A DNA stretch of 64,000 nucleotides from Exiguobacterium indicum HHS 31 (GCF_001939065.1 NZ_MPSZ01000002.1:186001-250000); one strand, 5' to 3'. Shown: positions 8,567 through 17,179, counted from the stretch's first letter. Numbers and translations: made by a program. Notes: generated from the letters alone by a model not told the origin.

Positions 8567-8825
8567 TTCCTCTACCTTCATCTTATCAAATCCACTTTTA
8601 AAGTCAATGTTTCGGGGGTGATTCCACCATTTCACATCAACGGTTGTCACTCTTCGTTCACACTGAATATTTCAGATCGTTTTACATTACATTTACTGAA
8701 TTATCCTACACTGTTTATCGGTCGATTTCTACCCTTTTGCATAACCTTTCCTTCCGAAAGTGAATCTTTTTTTCTTCGTTCGGGTATACCCTTACCAATG
8801 CATGTAAAAAAGGGGGATTTTCAGG
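8567..8825. other. Intergenic region between the alpha-glucosidase gene and gabD
   Basis: AT-rich stretch that must hold the gabD promoter. TTTACA followed about 20 bp later by TACACT is present near 8690-8725, but no convincing -35/-10 pair or operator could be chosen. A GGGGGATTTTCAGG ribosome-binding region ends it. Confidence 0.5.
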
Positions 8826-10262
8826 ATGAAGGGACAATTCTTTATTGGTGGGCAATGGCTAGATCACGGACGAGAACGGACGGATGTTACGAATCCAGCA
8901 ACTGGAGAAGTCGTCGGTAGTGTACCAAACGGAACAAAATCAGACGTCAACGACGCAGTAGAAGCAGCACGGAAGGCATTTCCTGACTGGTCGAAGCGGA
9001 CAGTCTACGAACGTGCCGAACTTCTCGAGAAGTTATATGCGAAGATGATTGAGAAAAAAGATGAACTGGCTCGCCTGATGACGCTTGAAATGGGGAAACC
9101 GCTCGCTGAGTCAGAAGGTGAAGTGCAGTATGCCGCAAACTTCGTCAAATGGTTTGCAGAGGAAGGAAAACGCGCTTATGGACGTGTCATTCCAACACAT
9201 GATGCTTCTAAACGACTTCAAGTCATCAAACAGCCGGTCGGTGTCGTTGCTGCGATCACACCATGGAATTTCCCGGCTGCCATGATTACCCGAAAGCTTG
9301 CTCCGGCACTCGTCGCCGGATGTACGTTCGTCATCAAACCACCAACAGCGACTCCGCTTACCGCGCTTCGTCTTCTTGAACTTTGTCAAGAAGTCGGGAT
9401 TCCAGAAGGCGTCGTCAATGCCGTTACAGGTAGCGGGAAAGCGCTTGGTGAATCACTCGCGACACATCCACATGTCGATAAGATCACTTTCACTGGTTCA
9501 ACCGAAGTTGGACGGACGCTGATGGCTCAAGGAGCAGAGACGATCAAAGCGATGTCGCTTGAACTTGGCGGACATGCACCGATTCTCGTCTTTGATGACT
9601 GTGATCTCGATTTAGCTGTCGCTGAGACGATTAAGTCGAAATTCCGTAATGGCGGTCAAACGTGCGTCTGCGGAAACCGGATTTACGTATCCGACTCGAT
9701 CTATGATGCGTTCGTTGAAAAACTCGGGCAAGAGACAGCGAAGCTGAAGACCGGAAATGGTCTTGATGCTGAGACGAAGATTGGACCGATGATCAATAAA
9801 GCGGGTTACGATAAAGTCAAAAAACATGTTGATGATGCGACATCCGCTGGTGCACGAGTCGTCACGGGCGGAACAGGAACGACGGATGAGGAGAACGATG
9901 TCTATTATTATGAAGCAACCGTTCTCGCGGACGTAAAACCTGGCATGCTGATCATGAACGAGGAGACGTTCGGACCTGTTGCTCCCGTCCAGCGTGTCAG
10001 TTCTGATGAGGAAGCGGTTCGTTACGCCAACCAGACACCATTCGGTCTCGCTTCGTATGTCTTTACGAAGGATTACGCCCGTGCGATTCGCGCGATCGAA
10101 GGGCTTGATTACGGAATCGTCGGCTGGAATGATGGTGTTCCTTCTGCTGCGCAAGCACCATTTGGTGGAATGAAACAATCCGGTCTCGGACGCGAAGGTG
10201 GTAGTGAAGGACTCGAAGCCTATCTCGAGACGAAGTACATTTCAATCGGTGGACTAGCGTGA
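8826..10262 (+). CDS. gabD: NAD(P)-dependent succinate-semialdehyde dehydrogenase
   Basis: 478-residue aldehyde dehydrogenase very like GabD, oxidising succinate semialdehyde to succinate in the cytoplasm. Landmarks: ITPWNFPAAMITRKLAPAL, the nucleotide loop FTGSTEVGRTL, the general base Glu246 in ELGGHAP, and the catalytic cysteine C280 in GGQTCVCGNRIYV. Cys282 two residues later matches the C-x-C redox switch of SSADH enzymes. The C-terminal segment PFGGMKQSGLGREGGSEGLEAYLE is also GabD-like. No GABA transaminase (gabT) is adjacent; instead its stop overlaps the start of a TPP-dependent decarboxylase-like gene by 4 bp (GTGA). That makes a 2-oxoglutarate to succinate route more likely than GABA breakdown. 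Confidence 0.93.
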   Translation: MKGQFFIGGQWLDHGRERTDVTNPATGEVVGSVPNGTKSDVNDAVEAARKAFPDWSKRTVYERAELLEKLYAKMIEKKDELARLMTLEMGKPLAESEGEVQYAANFVKWFAEEGKRAYGRVIPTHDASKRLQVIKQPVGVVAAITPWNFPAAMITRKLAPALVAGCTFVIKPPTATPLTALRLLELCQEVGIPEGVVNAVTGSGKALGESLATHPHVDKITFTGSTEVGRTLMAQGAETIKAMSLELGGHAPILVFDDCDLDLAVAETIKSKFRNGGQTCVCGNRIYVSDSIYDAFVEKLGQETAKLKTGNGLDAETKIGPMINKAGYDKVKKHVDDATSAGARVVTGGTGTTDEENDVYYYEATVLADVKPGMLIMNEETFGPVAPVQRVSSDEEAVRYANQTPFGLASYVFTKDYARAIRAIEGLDYGIVGWNDGVPSAAQAPFGGMKQSGLGREGGSEGLEAYLETKYISIGGLA

Positions 10263-11887
10263 ACGCGGCGGATTGGTTCGTCCAATGTTTAGAGGCAGAG
10301 GGCGTCACGCATATCTTTGGTGTTCCCGGTGAGGAAAACATCACATTACTCGAATCACTCAGTCGTTCGTCGATCACGTTCATCACGACACGTCACGAAA
10401 CGAATGCTGCGTTCATGGCAGCGATGTTCGGTCGCCTGAGTGGGCGACCGGGTGTCTGCCTATCAACACTTGGTCCCGGTGCGACCAATATGATGACCGG
10501 TATTGCAAGTGCGACGATGGATCATTCCCCTGTCGTCGCGATCACAGGTCAAGGAGCGACAGCACGGCAACATAAAGCATCACATCAAATGTTTGATCTC
10601 GTAGACCTCTATCGTCCTGTCACGAAGTCCAGTACGTCCGTTCTGTCAGCGGAGGTCATTCCAGAAATCGTTCGACGTGCCTTTGCGACAGCAAAAAGCG
10701 AAAAACCAGGGGCAACCCATATCTCTTTTCCAGAAGACATCGCAAAACAAGAACGTGATCAAGCAGCGACACCCTTGCAACAAGATAGCACGCCAACACA
10801 TCTCCATTCCTTGACGATTGATGATCCCGATGCCTTACGTCTGATTGAGCGCGCAAAACGTCCGGTCATCATTGCTGGATTTGGCATCCATCGGCAGCAA
10901 GCACTCGATGCGTTTCGAGCATTCGTCGAAAAGCTCCAAGCTCCCGTCGTCGAGACGATGATGGGAAAAGGAGCGATTTCTTCACACCATCCGCTCGCTG
11001 CACACACGATCGGTTTACCAGACGTCGATTACAACCAGCGGATTCTCGATGCGAGTGACCTCATCATTACGGTGGGCTACGATATTACGGAGTTACCACC
11101 CCAAAAATGGAACCCAAAAAAGACACCGATCGTCCATTTGGATACAAATCCTCACGAAATCGATGCCTATTATCCGGTCGTCGCGAACGTAGTCGGACCA
11201 CTCGTCGATATGCTGACTGTATTGACTCCTTTACTGCCCGAGCGTGCTTGGAACGACTGGCAACAAGATCGCGATAAGTTACGCGACGAGATTCAAGAAA
11301 CGTACTCGCTTGCCTTGCCTTTACATCCTCAAAGTATCGTTCGTGAACTCGAACGAACTGTCGGGGAGGATGGCATGGTCTTCTCGGACGTTGGTGCACA
11401 CAAAGTCTGGCTCGCACGCCATTATCAAACGACACGTCCGGATCAGTTATTCATTTCCAACGGATTTGCTTCGATGGGCTATGGTTTATCGAGTGCGCTC
11501 GCAGCCAAGCTGTTATATCCGGACCGGCGAATCGTCTGTGCCGCTGGAGATGGTGCCTTTTTGATGAATGGACAAGATCTTGAAACCGCCGTTCGTCTGA
11601 AGCTGCCGCTCGTCGTATTGATTTGGCGTGACGGTACCTATGGACTGATTGAATGGAAACAACAACAAGCGTTTGGGCGTTCGTCTTACATCACGTTTGA
11701 CAATCCAGACCTCGTTCAACTGGCTCATGCTTTCGGCGCACTCGGTCTCCGTGTCGGTGAACATGGCTCCCTCGCACATTGTCTTGACCAAGCATTTGCA
11801 AGTGATGGACCCGTTTTGATTGACTGTCCGGTCGATTACCGGGAAAATCTAAAGTTAAGTGAACGTCTCCGGACGTATGGAGGGTGA
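10259..11887 (+). CDS. Acetolactate synthase-like TPP enzyme, candidate 2-oxoglutarate decarboxylase
   Basis: 542-residue TPP-dependent enzyme of the acetolactate synthase/pyruvate oxidase superfamily with three domains: pyrimidine-binding (residues 1-165, Glu47 in RHETNAA), central (about 185-315) and TPP/Mg-binding (about 355-542, GDG at 430-432). The metal-ligand Asn expected about 26 residues after the GDG Asp is Arg457 in LIWRDGTYGLIEWK. No small regulatory subunit gene is present. The position directly after gabD, with GTGA overlap, matches the Synechococcus pair in which an ALS-like protein is a 2-oxoglutarate decarboxylase feeding SSADH. A standard catabolic acetolactate synthase cannot be excluded. 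The GTG start at 10259 has GGTGGA just upstream. Confidence 0.85.
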   Translation: MNAADWFVQCLEAEGVTHIFGVPGEENITLLESLSRSSITFITTRHETNAAFMAAMFGRLSGRPGVCLSTLGPGATNMMTGIASATMDHSPVVAITGQGATARQHKASHQMFDLVDLYRPVTKSSTSVLSAEVIPEIVRRAFATAKSEKPGATHISFPEDIAKQERDQAATPLQQDSTPTHLHSLTIDDPDALRLIERAKRPVIIAGFGIHRQQALDAFRAFVEKLQAPVVETMMGKGAISSHHPLAAHTIGLPDVDYNQRILDASDLIITVGYDITELPPQKWNPKKTPIVHLDTNPHEIDAYYPVVANVVGPLVDMLTVLTPLLPERAWNDWQQDRDKLRDEIQETYSLALPLHPQSIVRELERTVGEDGMVFSDVGAHKVWLARHYQTTRPDQLFISNGFASMGYGLSSALAAKLLYPDRRIVCAAGDGAFLMNGQDLETAVRLKLPLVVLIWRDGTYGLIEWKQQQAFGRSSYITFDNPDLVQLAHAFGALGLRVGEHGSLAHCLDQAFASDGPVLIDCPVDYRENLKLSERLRTYGG

Positions 11888-11892
11888 TATAC

Positions 11893-12219
11893 ATGACACA
11901 ACCACGTAAGCTGCAATCCATTTCTGATTTTGATCAATTTGCGTCCGAACACAACGCGTTCGTGATTTGCAAACACAGCACGACATGTCCGATTAGTGCC
12001 GCAGGATTCTCGGAGTATACGAAATTTGCAGATGAAACGTCTGTTCCAACAGCGTATCTTTTCGTCCAAGAAGCTCGGACCTTATCGAATCACATCGCCG
12101 AACATTACAGCGTTCGGCACGAGTCACCACAAGTCTTGTTCATTCAAGACGGTAAATCGGTCTGGACAGCCTCGCATTACGACATCACGAAAGATGCACT
12201 CGAAACGAACGTCCAGTAA
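11893..12219 (+). CDS. brxC: Bacilliredoxin BrxC (YtxJ family)
   Basis: 108-residue thioredoxin-fold protein of the YtxJ family, now called BrxC, a monothiol bacilliredoxin that reverses bacillithiolation of proteins. The active site is TCPIS with Cys32 and Ser35, the family-typical CPIS. The start ATG at 11893 lies 8 nt after GGAGGG; a GTG at 11884 in the same frame overlaps that site and is not used. It is the third gene of the gabD operon, 5 nt after the TPP enzyme. Since GabD has a C-x-C active site sensitive to oxidation, co-expression with a thiol-repair protein is plausible, but that is inference. Confidence 0.85.
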   Translation: MTQPRKLQSISDFDQFASEHNAFVICKHSTTCPISAAGFSEYTKFADETSVPTAYLFVQEARTLSNHIAEHYSVRHESPQVLFIQDGKSVWTASHYDITKDALETNVQ

Positions 12220-12226
12220 TGCTAGC

Positions 12227-12303
12227 TATGAAACAAGCCTCCGGCTGTTTCATACTGAAGACAAAGCGCAATTTTTCTTTCACGAGAAGGATTGTGCTTT
12301 TTT
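12227..12303 (+). terminator. Double hairpin ending the gabD operon
   Basis: First hairpin TATGAAACA-a-GCC / GGC-TGTTTCATA (12227-12254), without a T run. Second hairpin AAAGCGCAA / TTGTGCTTT with inner TCTT/AGAA pairs and a T run (12263-12303), the actual terminator. The remaining bases to 12523 are AT-rich leader of the exporter gene, with no clear promoter choice. Confidence 0.75.
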
Positions 12304-12523
12304 GTTTACCTTGAATCGTTATCCTAGGAAGCGATGTCGAGTGTACAAAATGCTTCTCTCCTCGTTTAGCCTACTAGAAAAACGCTTTCAATCTTACATA
12401 AAAAATAAAATTATCTTTCTTAGCTATTATTATTTGTAATTCGAACTAAATCGGATTAAGATAAACTACAGATAGAACGACCGTATAGAAATATGTACCG
12501 TTAGTTTAGTTAGGAGGATACTT

Positions 12524-14059
12524 ATGCAACAAAGTGCAACTCACACAGCTCGAGCTCCTTACGGCATTCTCGCCGTTTTGATGATCGGGGCATTCATTGC
12601 TTTCTTAAATAATACATTGCTCAACATCGCCCTTCCTTCGATCATGAAGGATCTTGCGATTGAACCATCGACTGCTCAATGGCTGTCGACTGGTTTCATG
12701 CTCGTCAACGGTGTCTTGATTCCGACATCTGCGTTCTTGATTCAAAAATATTCGGTTCGTCGCCTCTTCTTACTCGCGATGACCCTCTTCTCGGCTGGAA
12801 CGATTCTTGCCGGCTTCGCAGAAGTCTTCCCTGTCTTGCTTGCAGGACGGATGATTCAAGCATCTGGTTCTGCGATCATGATGCCGTTACTGATGAACGT
12901 CATGCTCGTCAGTTTCCCGATTGAAAAACGTGGGACTGCGATGGGCTTCTTCGGATTGATCATGATGGGGGCGCCAGCGATCGGACCGACGTTGTCTGGT
13001 TGGATCATCGAGCACTACGATTGGCGGATGTTATTCCACTTCATCACACCAATCGCCTTGATTGTACTCGTCGCTGGTTTCTTCTTACTTCGTGACGTCA
13101 AGGAACGGTCTGCCACTCGGATCGATCTCGCTTCCGTGGCACTTTCGTCACTTGGTTTCGGTGGCTTACTGTATGGATTCAGCTCAGCTGGCTCTAAAGG
13201 TTGGGACAGCTTCCACGTCTACGGTGCGCTGATTGTCGGAGTCATCGCACTCGTAACATTCATTTACCGTCAGCTCCATATGGAACGTCCGATGCTCAAC
13301 TTCAAGATTTATCGTTACCCGATGTTCGCCTTGTCTTCTGCCATCTCGATGGTCGTCACGATGGCGATGTTCTCGGGCATGTTATTGCTTCCGATCTATG
13401 TCCAGACGATTCGCGGTATCTCACCACTTGATGCGGGTCTCATGCTATTACCGGGTGCCATCTTGATGGCCGTCATGTCACCAATCAACGGGAAACTGTT
13501 TGATAAGATCGGTGGACGTCCTCTTGCGTTGACTGGTTTGTTCATCACAGTCGTTACCAGTTACTACTTCAGTCAGCTTGAGATGGATACGACGTATACG
13601 CATCTGATCGTCCTGTATTCGTTACGGATGTTCGGGATGTCAATGGTCATGATGCCAGTCTCGACGAACGGTTTGAACCAGTTACCAACGCGCTACTATC
13701 CACACGGAACAGCGATGAACAATACGCTGCAACAAGTATCCGGTGCGATCGGAACCGCGTTGCTTGTAACGATCATGTCGACGCATGCGAAGACACGTGG
13801 AACAGAACTCGCGTCTGAAGCGGCGAAGAACATGACGAGTCAACCGACAGCTGAAGCGGCTGCTGCTCTGAAACAACAGATCACGATGCAAGCGACGCTT
13901 GACGGAATCAACTATGCGTTCTTCATCTCGACGTTCATTGCTGGTCTAGCATTCGTCCTTGCTTTCTTCATTAAACGGGCGACACAAGCTGAAGACATCA
14001 TTAGCGATCAACGTTCATTAAACGAAACGATCGTCAAACCACAAGTTTCCAATCAATAA
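12524..14059 (+). CDS. DHA2-family MFS multidrug exporter (EmrB/QacA type)
   Basis: 511-residue drug:proton antiporter of the DHA2 family with 14 predicted membrane helices. The first helix contains FLNNTLLNIALPSIMKDL, the family signature in which Asp is usual at the first Asn (N-N here), followed by STAQWLSTGFMLVNGVLIP. The motif C region appears as FFGLIMMGAPAIGPTLSGWI near 135-160. Substrates cannot be predicted. It is a single gene with RBS TAGGAGG and its own terminator. No TetR or MarR regulator is adjacent. A lipoteichoic-acid or peptide substrate is as possible as a drug. Confidence 0.9.
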   Translation: MQQSATHTARAPYGILAVLMIGAFIAFLNNTLLNIALPSIMKDLAIEPSTAQWLSTGFMLVNGVLIPTSAFLIQKYSVRRLFLLAMTLFSAGTILAGFAEVFPVLLAGRMIQASGSAIMMPLLMNVMLVSFPIEKRGTAMGFFGLIMMGAPAIGPTLSGWIIEHYDWRMLFHFITPIALIVLVAGFFLLRDVKERSATRIDLASVALSSLGFGGLLYGFSSAGSKGWDSFHVYGALIVGVIALVTFIYRQLHMERPMLNFKIYRYPMFALSSAISMVVTMAMFSGMLLLPIYVQTIRGISPLDAGLMLLPGAILMAVMSPINGKLFDKIGGRPLALTGLFITVVTSYYFSQLEMDTTYTHLIVLYSLRMFGMSMVMMPVSTNGLNQLPTRYYPHGTAMNNTLQQVSGAIGTALLVTIMSTHAKTRGTELASEAAKNMTSQPTAEAAAALKQQITMQATLDGINYAFFISTFIAGLAFVLAFFIKRATQAEDIISDQRSLNETIVKPQVSNQ

Positions 14060-14065
14060 GTACAA

Positions 14066-14095
14066 AAGCAGTCGCCTCTCGCGACTGTTTTTTAT
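14066..14095 (+). terminator. Terminator of the DHA2 exporter gene
   Basis: Stem CAGTCGC / GCGACTG with loop CTCTC, then TTTTTTA, 7 nt after the stop codon. Confidence 0.85.
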
Positions 14096-14112
14096 TTCTT
14101 AAGCTAAATACT

Positions 14113-14127
14113 GGTACCCCCCATACC
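14113..14127 (+). promoter_or_regulatory. Likely CsoR operator upstream of csoR-copA-copZ
   Basis: GGTACCCCCCATACC: an inverted GGTA/TACC repeat around a C6 (G6 on the other strand) run, 50 bp before the csoR start. Known CsoR operators are TACC..GGTA pseudo-palindromes with a G tract, so this fits autoregulation of the copper operon. Confidence 0.65.
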
Positions 14128-14176
14128 TATATGTTACAGTAAAGATACCAACAAGATCATTAAAGGAGGTACGACT

Positions 14177-14473
14177 ATGGCACACGATCATCCTGTCGTT
14201 CCACGAACGAACGAAGAACAAGATGCGTTGATGAAACGATTGAAGCGCATCGAAGGACAAGTCCGCGGGATTGCTAATATGGTCGCTGAAGATCGGTATT
14301 GTATCGACATTTTGACGCAAACGGCATCAATCCAAGCAGCTTTGCGGCAAGTCGAACTACAAATCATCGAACGCCACGTTAAGATGTGCATGCATGAAGT
14401 CGCCACCCGTCAAGACAGTACGGACGCTTACGTCGATGAATTGATGGCGGTCATCGCTCGATTGAAAAAGTAA
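14177..14473 (+). CDS. csoR: Copper-sensing repressor CsoR
   Basis: 98-residue all-helical repressor of the CsoR/RcnR (DUF156) family. It has RLKRIEGQVRGI and the Cu(I) ligands Cys in YCIDIL and His/Cys in RHVKMCMHE, the Cys-His-Cys set that marks copper sensors. In the absence of Cu(I) it should repress copZA-type genes through the GC-rich palindrome upstream. The RBS AAGGAGG precedes ATG 14177. It is followed 13 nt later by the copper ATPase gene, so the operon is csoR-copA-copZ, whereas Bacillus usually has copZ before copA. Confidence 0.93.
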   Translation: MAHDHPVVPRTNEEQDALMKRLKRIEGQVRGIANMVAEDRYCIDILTQTASIQAALRQVELQIIERHVKMCMHEVATRQDSTDAYVDELMAVIARLKK

Positions 14474-14486
14474 GGAGGGTTTTCTG

Positions 14487-16616
14487 ATGTCAAAAACGAT
14501 TGAGTTTGATATTGAAGGCATGACATGCGCCGCCTGTTCTGCCCGGATTGAAAAAGTCCTCAACCGGATGGACGGGGTCGAAGCCACGGTCAACTTGCCG
14601 CTTGAAACCGCTCGTGTTTCGATTTCTGATGCCTATGACGATCAAGCGATCATCGAAAAAATCCGAAAAATCGGCTACGGGGCAACGGTCAAACAAGCAC
14701 CACACGCAACAAAATCGAATCGCCGGATGCTATATCGCTTTATCATCGCGGCTATTCTATCGTTACCGTTGCTCGCGAGCATGCTGACGCATATTCCGAA
14801 CAGTCCGTTCCACCTTCCATTCTTAATGAATCCGTGGCTACAGTTTGCTTTAGCGACACCGGTGCAATTCATCATCGGAGCGCCCTTCTATAGTGGGGCT
14901 TATAAAAGTTTACGGAGTGGGAGTGCCAACATGGATGTCCTCGTTGCACTCGGAACATCGGCAGCCTACTTTTATTCCGTTGCTGAAATGCTACTCGTCT
15001 CTGATATGCCGCATCTCTACTTTGAGACGAGTGCGATTCTGATTACACTCGTCTTACTCGGGAAAGTCCTCGAAGACCGTGCGAAACAACAGACGACGGG
15101 AGCAATTAAAAGCCTGCTCTCCCTACAAGCAAAGGAAGCCGTCATCTTAGAGGACGGACAGGAACGAACGGTCTCCATCGATGCAATTCAAACCGGGATG
15201 ATCTTACTCGTAAAACCTGGGAATAAAATTCCGACAGATGGTATCATTCGCTCAGGCGACGCGTATCTCGATGAATCGATGTTGACCGGTGAATCTGCGC
15301 CTGTTCATAAAACGGTTGGGGCATCCGTCATTGGTGGTACGCTGAATACGAACGGATCTTTACAAGTCGAAGCGACAAAGATCGGACAAGCGACGGTTCT
15401 TTCACAAATCATTCGTGTCGTCGAACATGCGCAGACTGAAAAGGCACCGATTCAACGACAAGCCGATCGGATTTCTGGTGTGTTCGTGCCGATCGTCGTT
15501 GCCATCGCGCTTCTGACGTTAGCCGCTTGGTGGATGATCAGTGGATCCTTTGCGGAAGCGATTCGTCCTGCCATCGCGGTGCTCGTCATCGCTTGTCCAT
15601 GTGCACTCGGACTTGCGACACCGACTTCGATCATGGTCGGAACTGGAAAAGGGGCTGAACGAGGGATTCTCTTTAAAGGGGGCGCTCAACTCGAGAATCT
15701 TCAACATGTCGATGCTGTCGTCTTTGATAAGACCGGAACACTGACAGTCGGTCGCCCTGTCGTCGTCGAAACGTTCGGTACGGAGACAGCGCTCGATTTC
15801 GCTGCTGCGCTTGAACGGCAATCGGAACACCCTCTTGCTCGCGCCATCACAGCAGAACGGGATGTCGTCTTTGATATCGAACGGTTCCACGTCGAATCAG
15901 GACGTGGGATCACGGGACAAATCATGGAACATGATCTCATCGTCGGATCGGCGCGAATGATGCAGGAACGAAACATCGTTCTTCCTGATTGGACATCACC
16001 TGGAGCGACTCTCGTATACGTCGCTGTCGATGGAGAAGTTGCAGCCGGATACGCCATCCGTGACGCGCTAAAAGATTCAGCGAAAGAAACGATCAAGCGG
16101 TTGCGCGAGACAAAAGAAGTATATCTCTTGACCGGTGATCGTCGTGAAGTCGCTGATCATTTAGCAACAGAACTGGGACTGGATCCAGCGTTCGTCTTTG
16201 CTGACGTTTTGCCGATTGAAAAGGCAGATGTCATTCAGTCACTTCAACAAACGAAACGTGTCGCGATGGTCGGAGACGGTATCAATGATGCCCCTGCTCT
16301 CGTAACAGCAGATGTCGGCATCGCGCTCGGTAGCGGAACGGACGTTGCCCTTGAAGCAGCCGACGTGACGCTACTTGGACACGACTTAAAACAAGTTTTA
16401 CTTGCGATCGAGCTGAGTGAGCAGACGATGAAAAACATTCGTCAAAATCTCGTCTTTGCACTCGGTTATAACACGATTGGTATTCCGGTCGCCTTTCTCG
16501 GTCTGCTTGCCCCATGGCTTGCGGGTGCCGCGATGGCATTCAGCTCTGTCTCTGTCGTGACGAATGCGTTACGATTAAAACGTACCCCACTATCTGAAGG
16601 AGGAACATCATCATGA
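14487..16616 (+). CDS. copA: Copper-exporting P1B-type ATPase CopA
   Basis: 709-residue heavy-metal P-type ATPase that pumps Cu(I) out of the cytoplasm. One N-terminal HMA domain with GMTCAACSARI (residues 11-21), where B. subtilis CopA has two; eight membrane helices; the intramembrane CPC of ACPCALGLATP near 369-371, the Cu(I) type; the phosphorylation site DKTGTLT with Asp near 414; the SEHPLARAI motif; and MVGDGINDAPAL. C-terminal helices carry the YN and MAFSSVSVVTNALRL motifs of CopA. Its end overlaps copZ by 4 bp (ATGA). Confidence 0.96.
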   Translation: MSKTIEFDIEGMTCAACSARIEKVLNRMDGVEATVNLPLETARVSISDAYDDQAIIEKIRKIGYGATVKQAPHATKSNRRMLYRFIIAAILSLPLLASMLTHIPNSPFHLPFLMNPWLQFALATPVQFIIGAPFYSGAYKSLRSGSANMDVLVALGTSAAYFYSVAEMLLVSDMPHLYFETSAILITLVLLGKVLEDRAKQQTTGAIKSLLSLQAKEAVILEDGQERTVSIDAIQTGMILLVKPGNKIPTDGIIRSGDAYLDESMLTGESAPVHKTVGASVIGGTLNTNGSLQVEATKIGQATVLSQIIRVVEHAQTEKAPIQRQADRISGVFVPIVVAIALLTLAAWWMISGSFAEAIRPAIAVLVIACPCALGLATPTSIMVGTGKGAERGILFKGGAQLENLQHVDAVVFDKTGTLTVGRPVVVETFGTETALDFAAALERQSEHPLARAITAERDVVFDIERFHVESGRGITGQIMEHDLIVGSARMMQERNIVLPDWTSPGATLVYVAVDGEVAAGYAIRDALKDSAKETIKRLRETKEVYLLTGDRREVADHLATELGLDPAFVFADVLPIEKADVIQSLQQTKRVAMVGDGINDAPALVTADVGIALGSGTDVALEAADVTLLGHDLKQVLLAIELSEQTMKNIRQNLVFALGYNTIGIPVAFLGLLAPWLAGAAMAFSSVSVVTNALRLKRTPLSEGGTSS

Positions 16617-16819
16617 AAGAAACAACATTATCTGTTATCGGTATGACATGCAATCACTGTAAAGCAAGTGTCGAATCAGCTTTATCTGAAGTCGAAGGTG
16701 TACAACATGCTACTGTCTCACTCGAACAAAACCAGGTTACAGTCCAGCACGAGGATGTTCCTCGTGAACGTCTCGTCGATGCGATCGAAGAAATCGGCTA
16801 CGATGTACCGACTGCTTAA
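16613..16819 (+). CDS. copZ: Copper chaperone CopZ
   Basis: 68-residue single HMA-domain metallochaperone. MTCNHCKASVESAL carries the Cu(I)-binding Cys pair, and IEEIGYDV is the conserved C-terminal loop. It delivers Cu(I) to CopA and to CsoR. The start codon overlaps the copA stop (ATGA) and AGGAGGAAC precedes it. A strong terminator follows. Confidence 0.95.
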   Translation: MKETTLSVIGMTCNHCKASVESALSEVEGVQHATVSLEQNQVTVQHEDVPRERLVDAIEEIGYDVPTA

Positions 16820-16827
16820 ATTTTCAT

Positions 16828-16865
16828 GCCAAACTGCTTCTAACACGCAGTTTGGCTTTTTTATT
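16828..16865 (+). terminator. Terminator of the copper operon
   Basis: Stem GCCAAACTGC / GCAGTTTGGC with loop TTCTAACAC, then a T run. Confidence 0.88.
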
Positions 16866-16905
16866 TTTTGAAAAGCGGGAATGTACGGAGTAAGGAGGGG
16901 TTCGT

Positions 16906-17130
16906 ATGGTACCGAAAATCGAATTCGTAGAACACTTCGACGACAACAAAGGAAAACGATTTAAAATCGAACTTTGGAATCTCGGAACCTTCACATTCAG
17001 TGCCGAGTCAGCTCGTGGACCTGTCACCCGTTTCACCTCCATTGACATTCAATTCGTTCAAGCTTGCGTTCAACGAATGCGCTCGATCGTGGACGCCAAA
17101 AAAGCATTTCAGGAAGACCAACCAGTCTAA
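16906..17130 (+). CDS. Uncharacterised small protein
   Basis: 74 residues, not recognised: MVPKIEFVEHFDDN at the start, a central beta-rich FKIELWNLGTFTF and a C-terminal amphipathic helix FVQACVQRMRSIVDAKKAF. No signal peptide or membrane segment. A strong RBS (AAGGAGGGG) and flanking terminators on both sides support a real single-gene unit. Function unknown. Confidence 0.75.
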   Translation: MVPKIEFVEHFDDNKGKRFKIELWNLGTFTFSAESARGPVTRFTSIDIQFVQACVQRMRSIVDAKKAFQEDQPV

Positions 17131-17151
17131 TCCTGTTCTTTTTCCATTCTC

Positions 17152-17179
17152 CTCATGGCGCTTGCCATGAGTTTTTTTG
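17152..17179 (+). terminator. Terminator of the 74-residue protein gene
   Basis: Stem CTCATGGC / GCCATGAG with loop GCTT, followed by TTTTTTT. Confidence 0.88.

Noticed and set aside
12226-12254. Hairpin directly after brxC as an extra terminator
   Set aside because: It has no T run; the hairpin at 12263-12303 is the better terminator, so the first is listed only as part of the double structure.
12443-12520. Inverted repeat of AACTAAA and TTTAGTT before the DHA2 exporter as a TetR operator
   Set aside because: The arms are imperfect and 60 bp apart, and no TetR gene is adjacent.
16857-16885. Sigma-B promoter before the 74-residue gene
   Set aside because: GTTTGG and GGGAAT are present, but the 21-bp spacing is far outside the allowed 12-15 bp.
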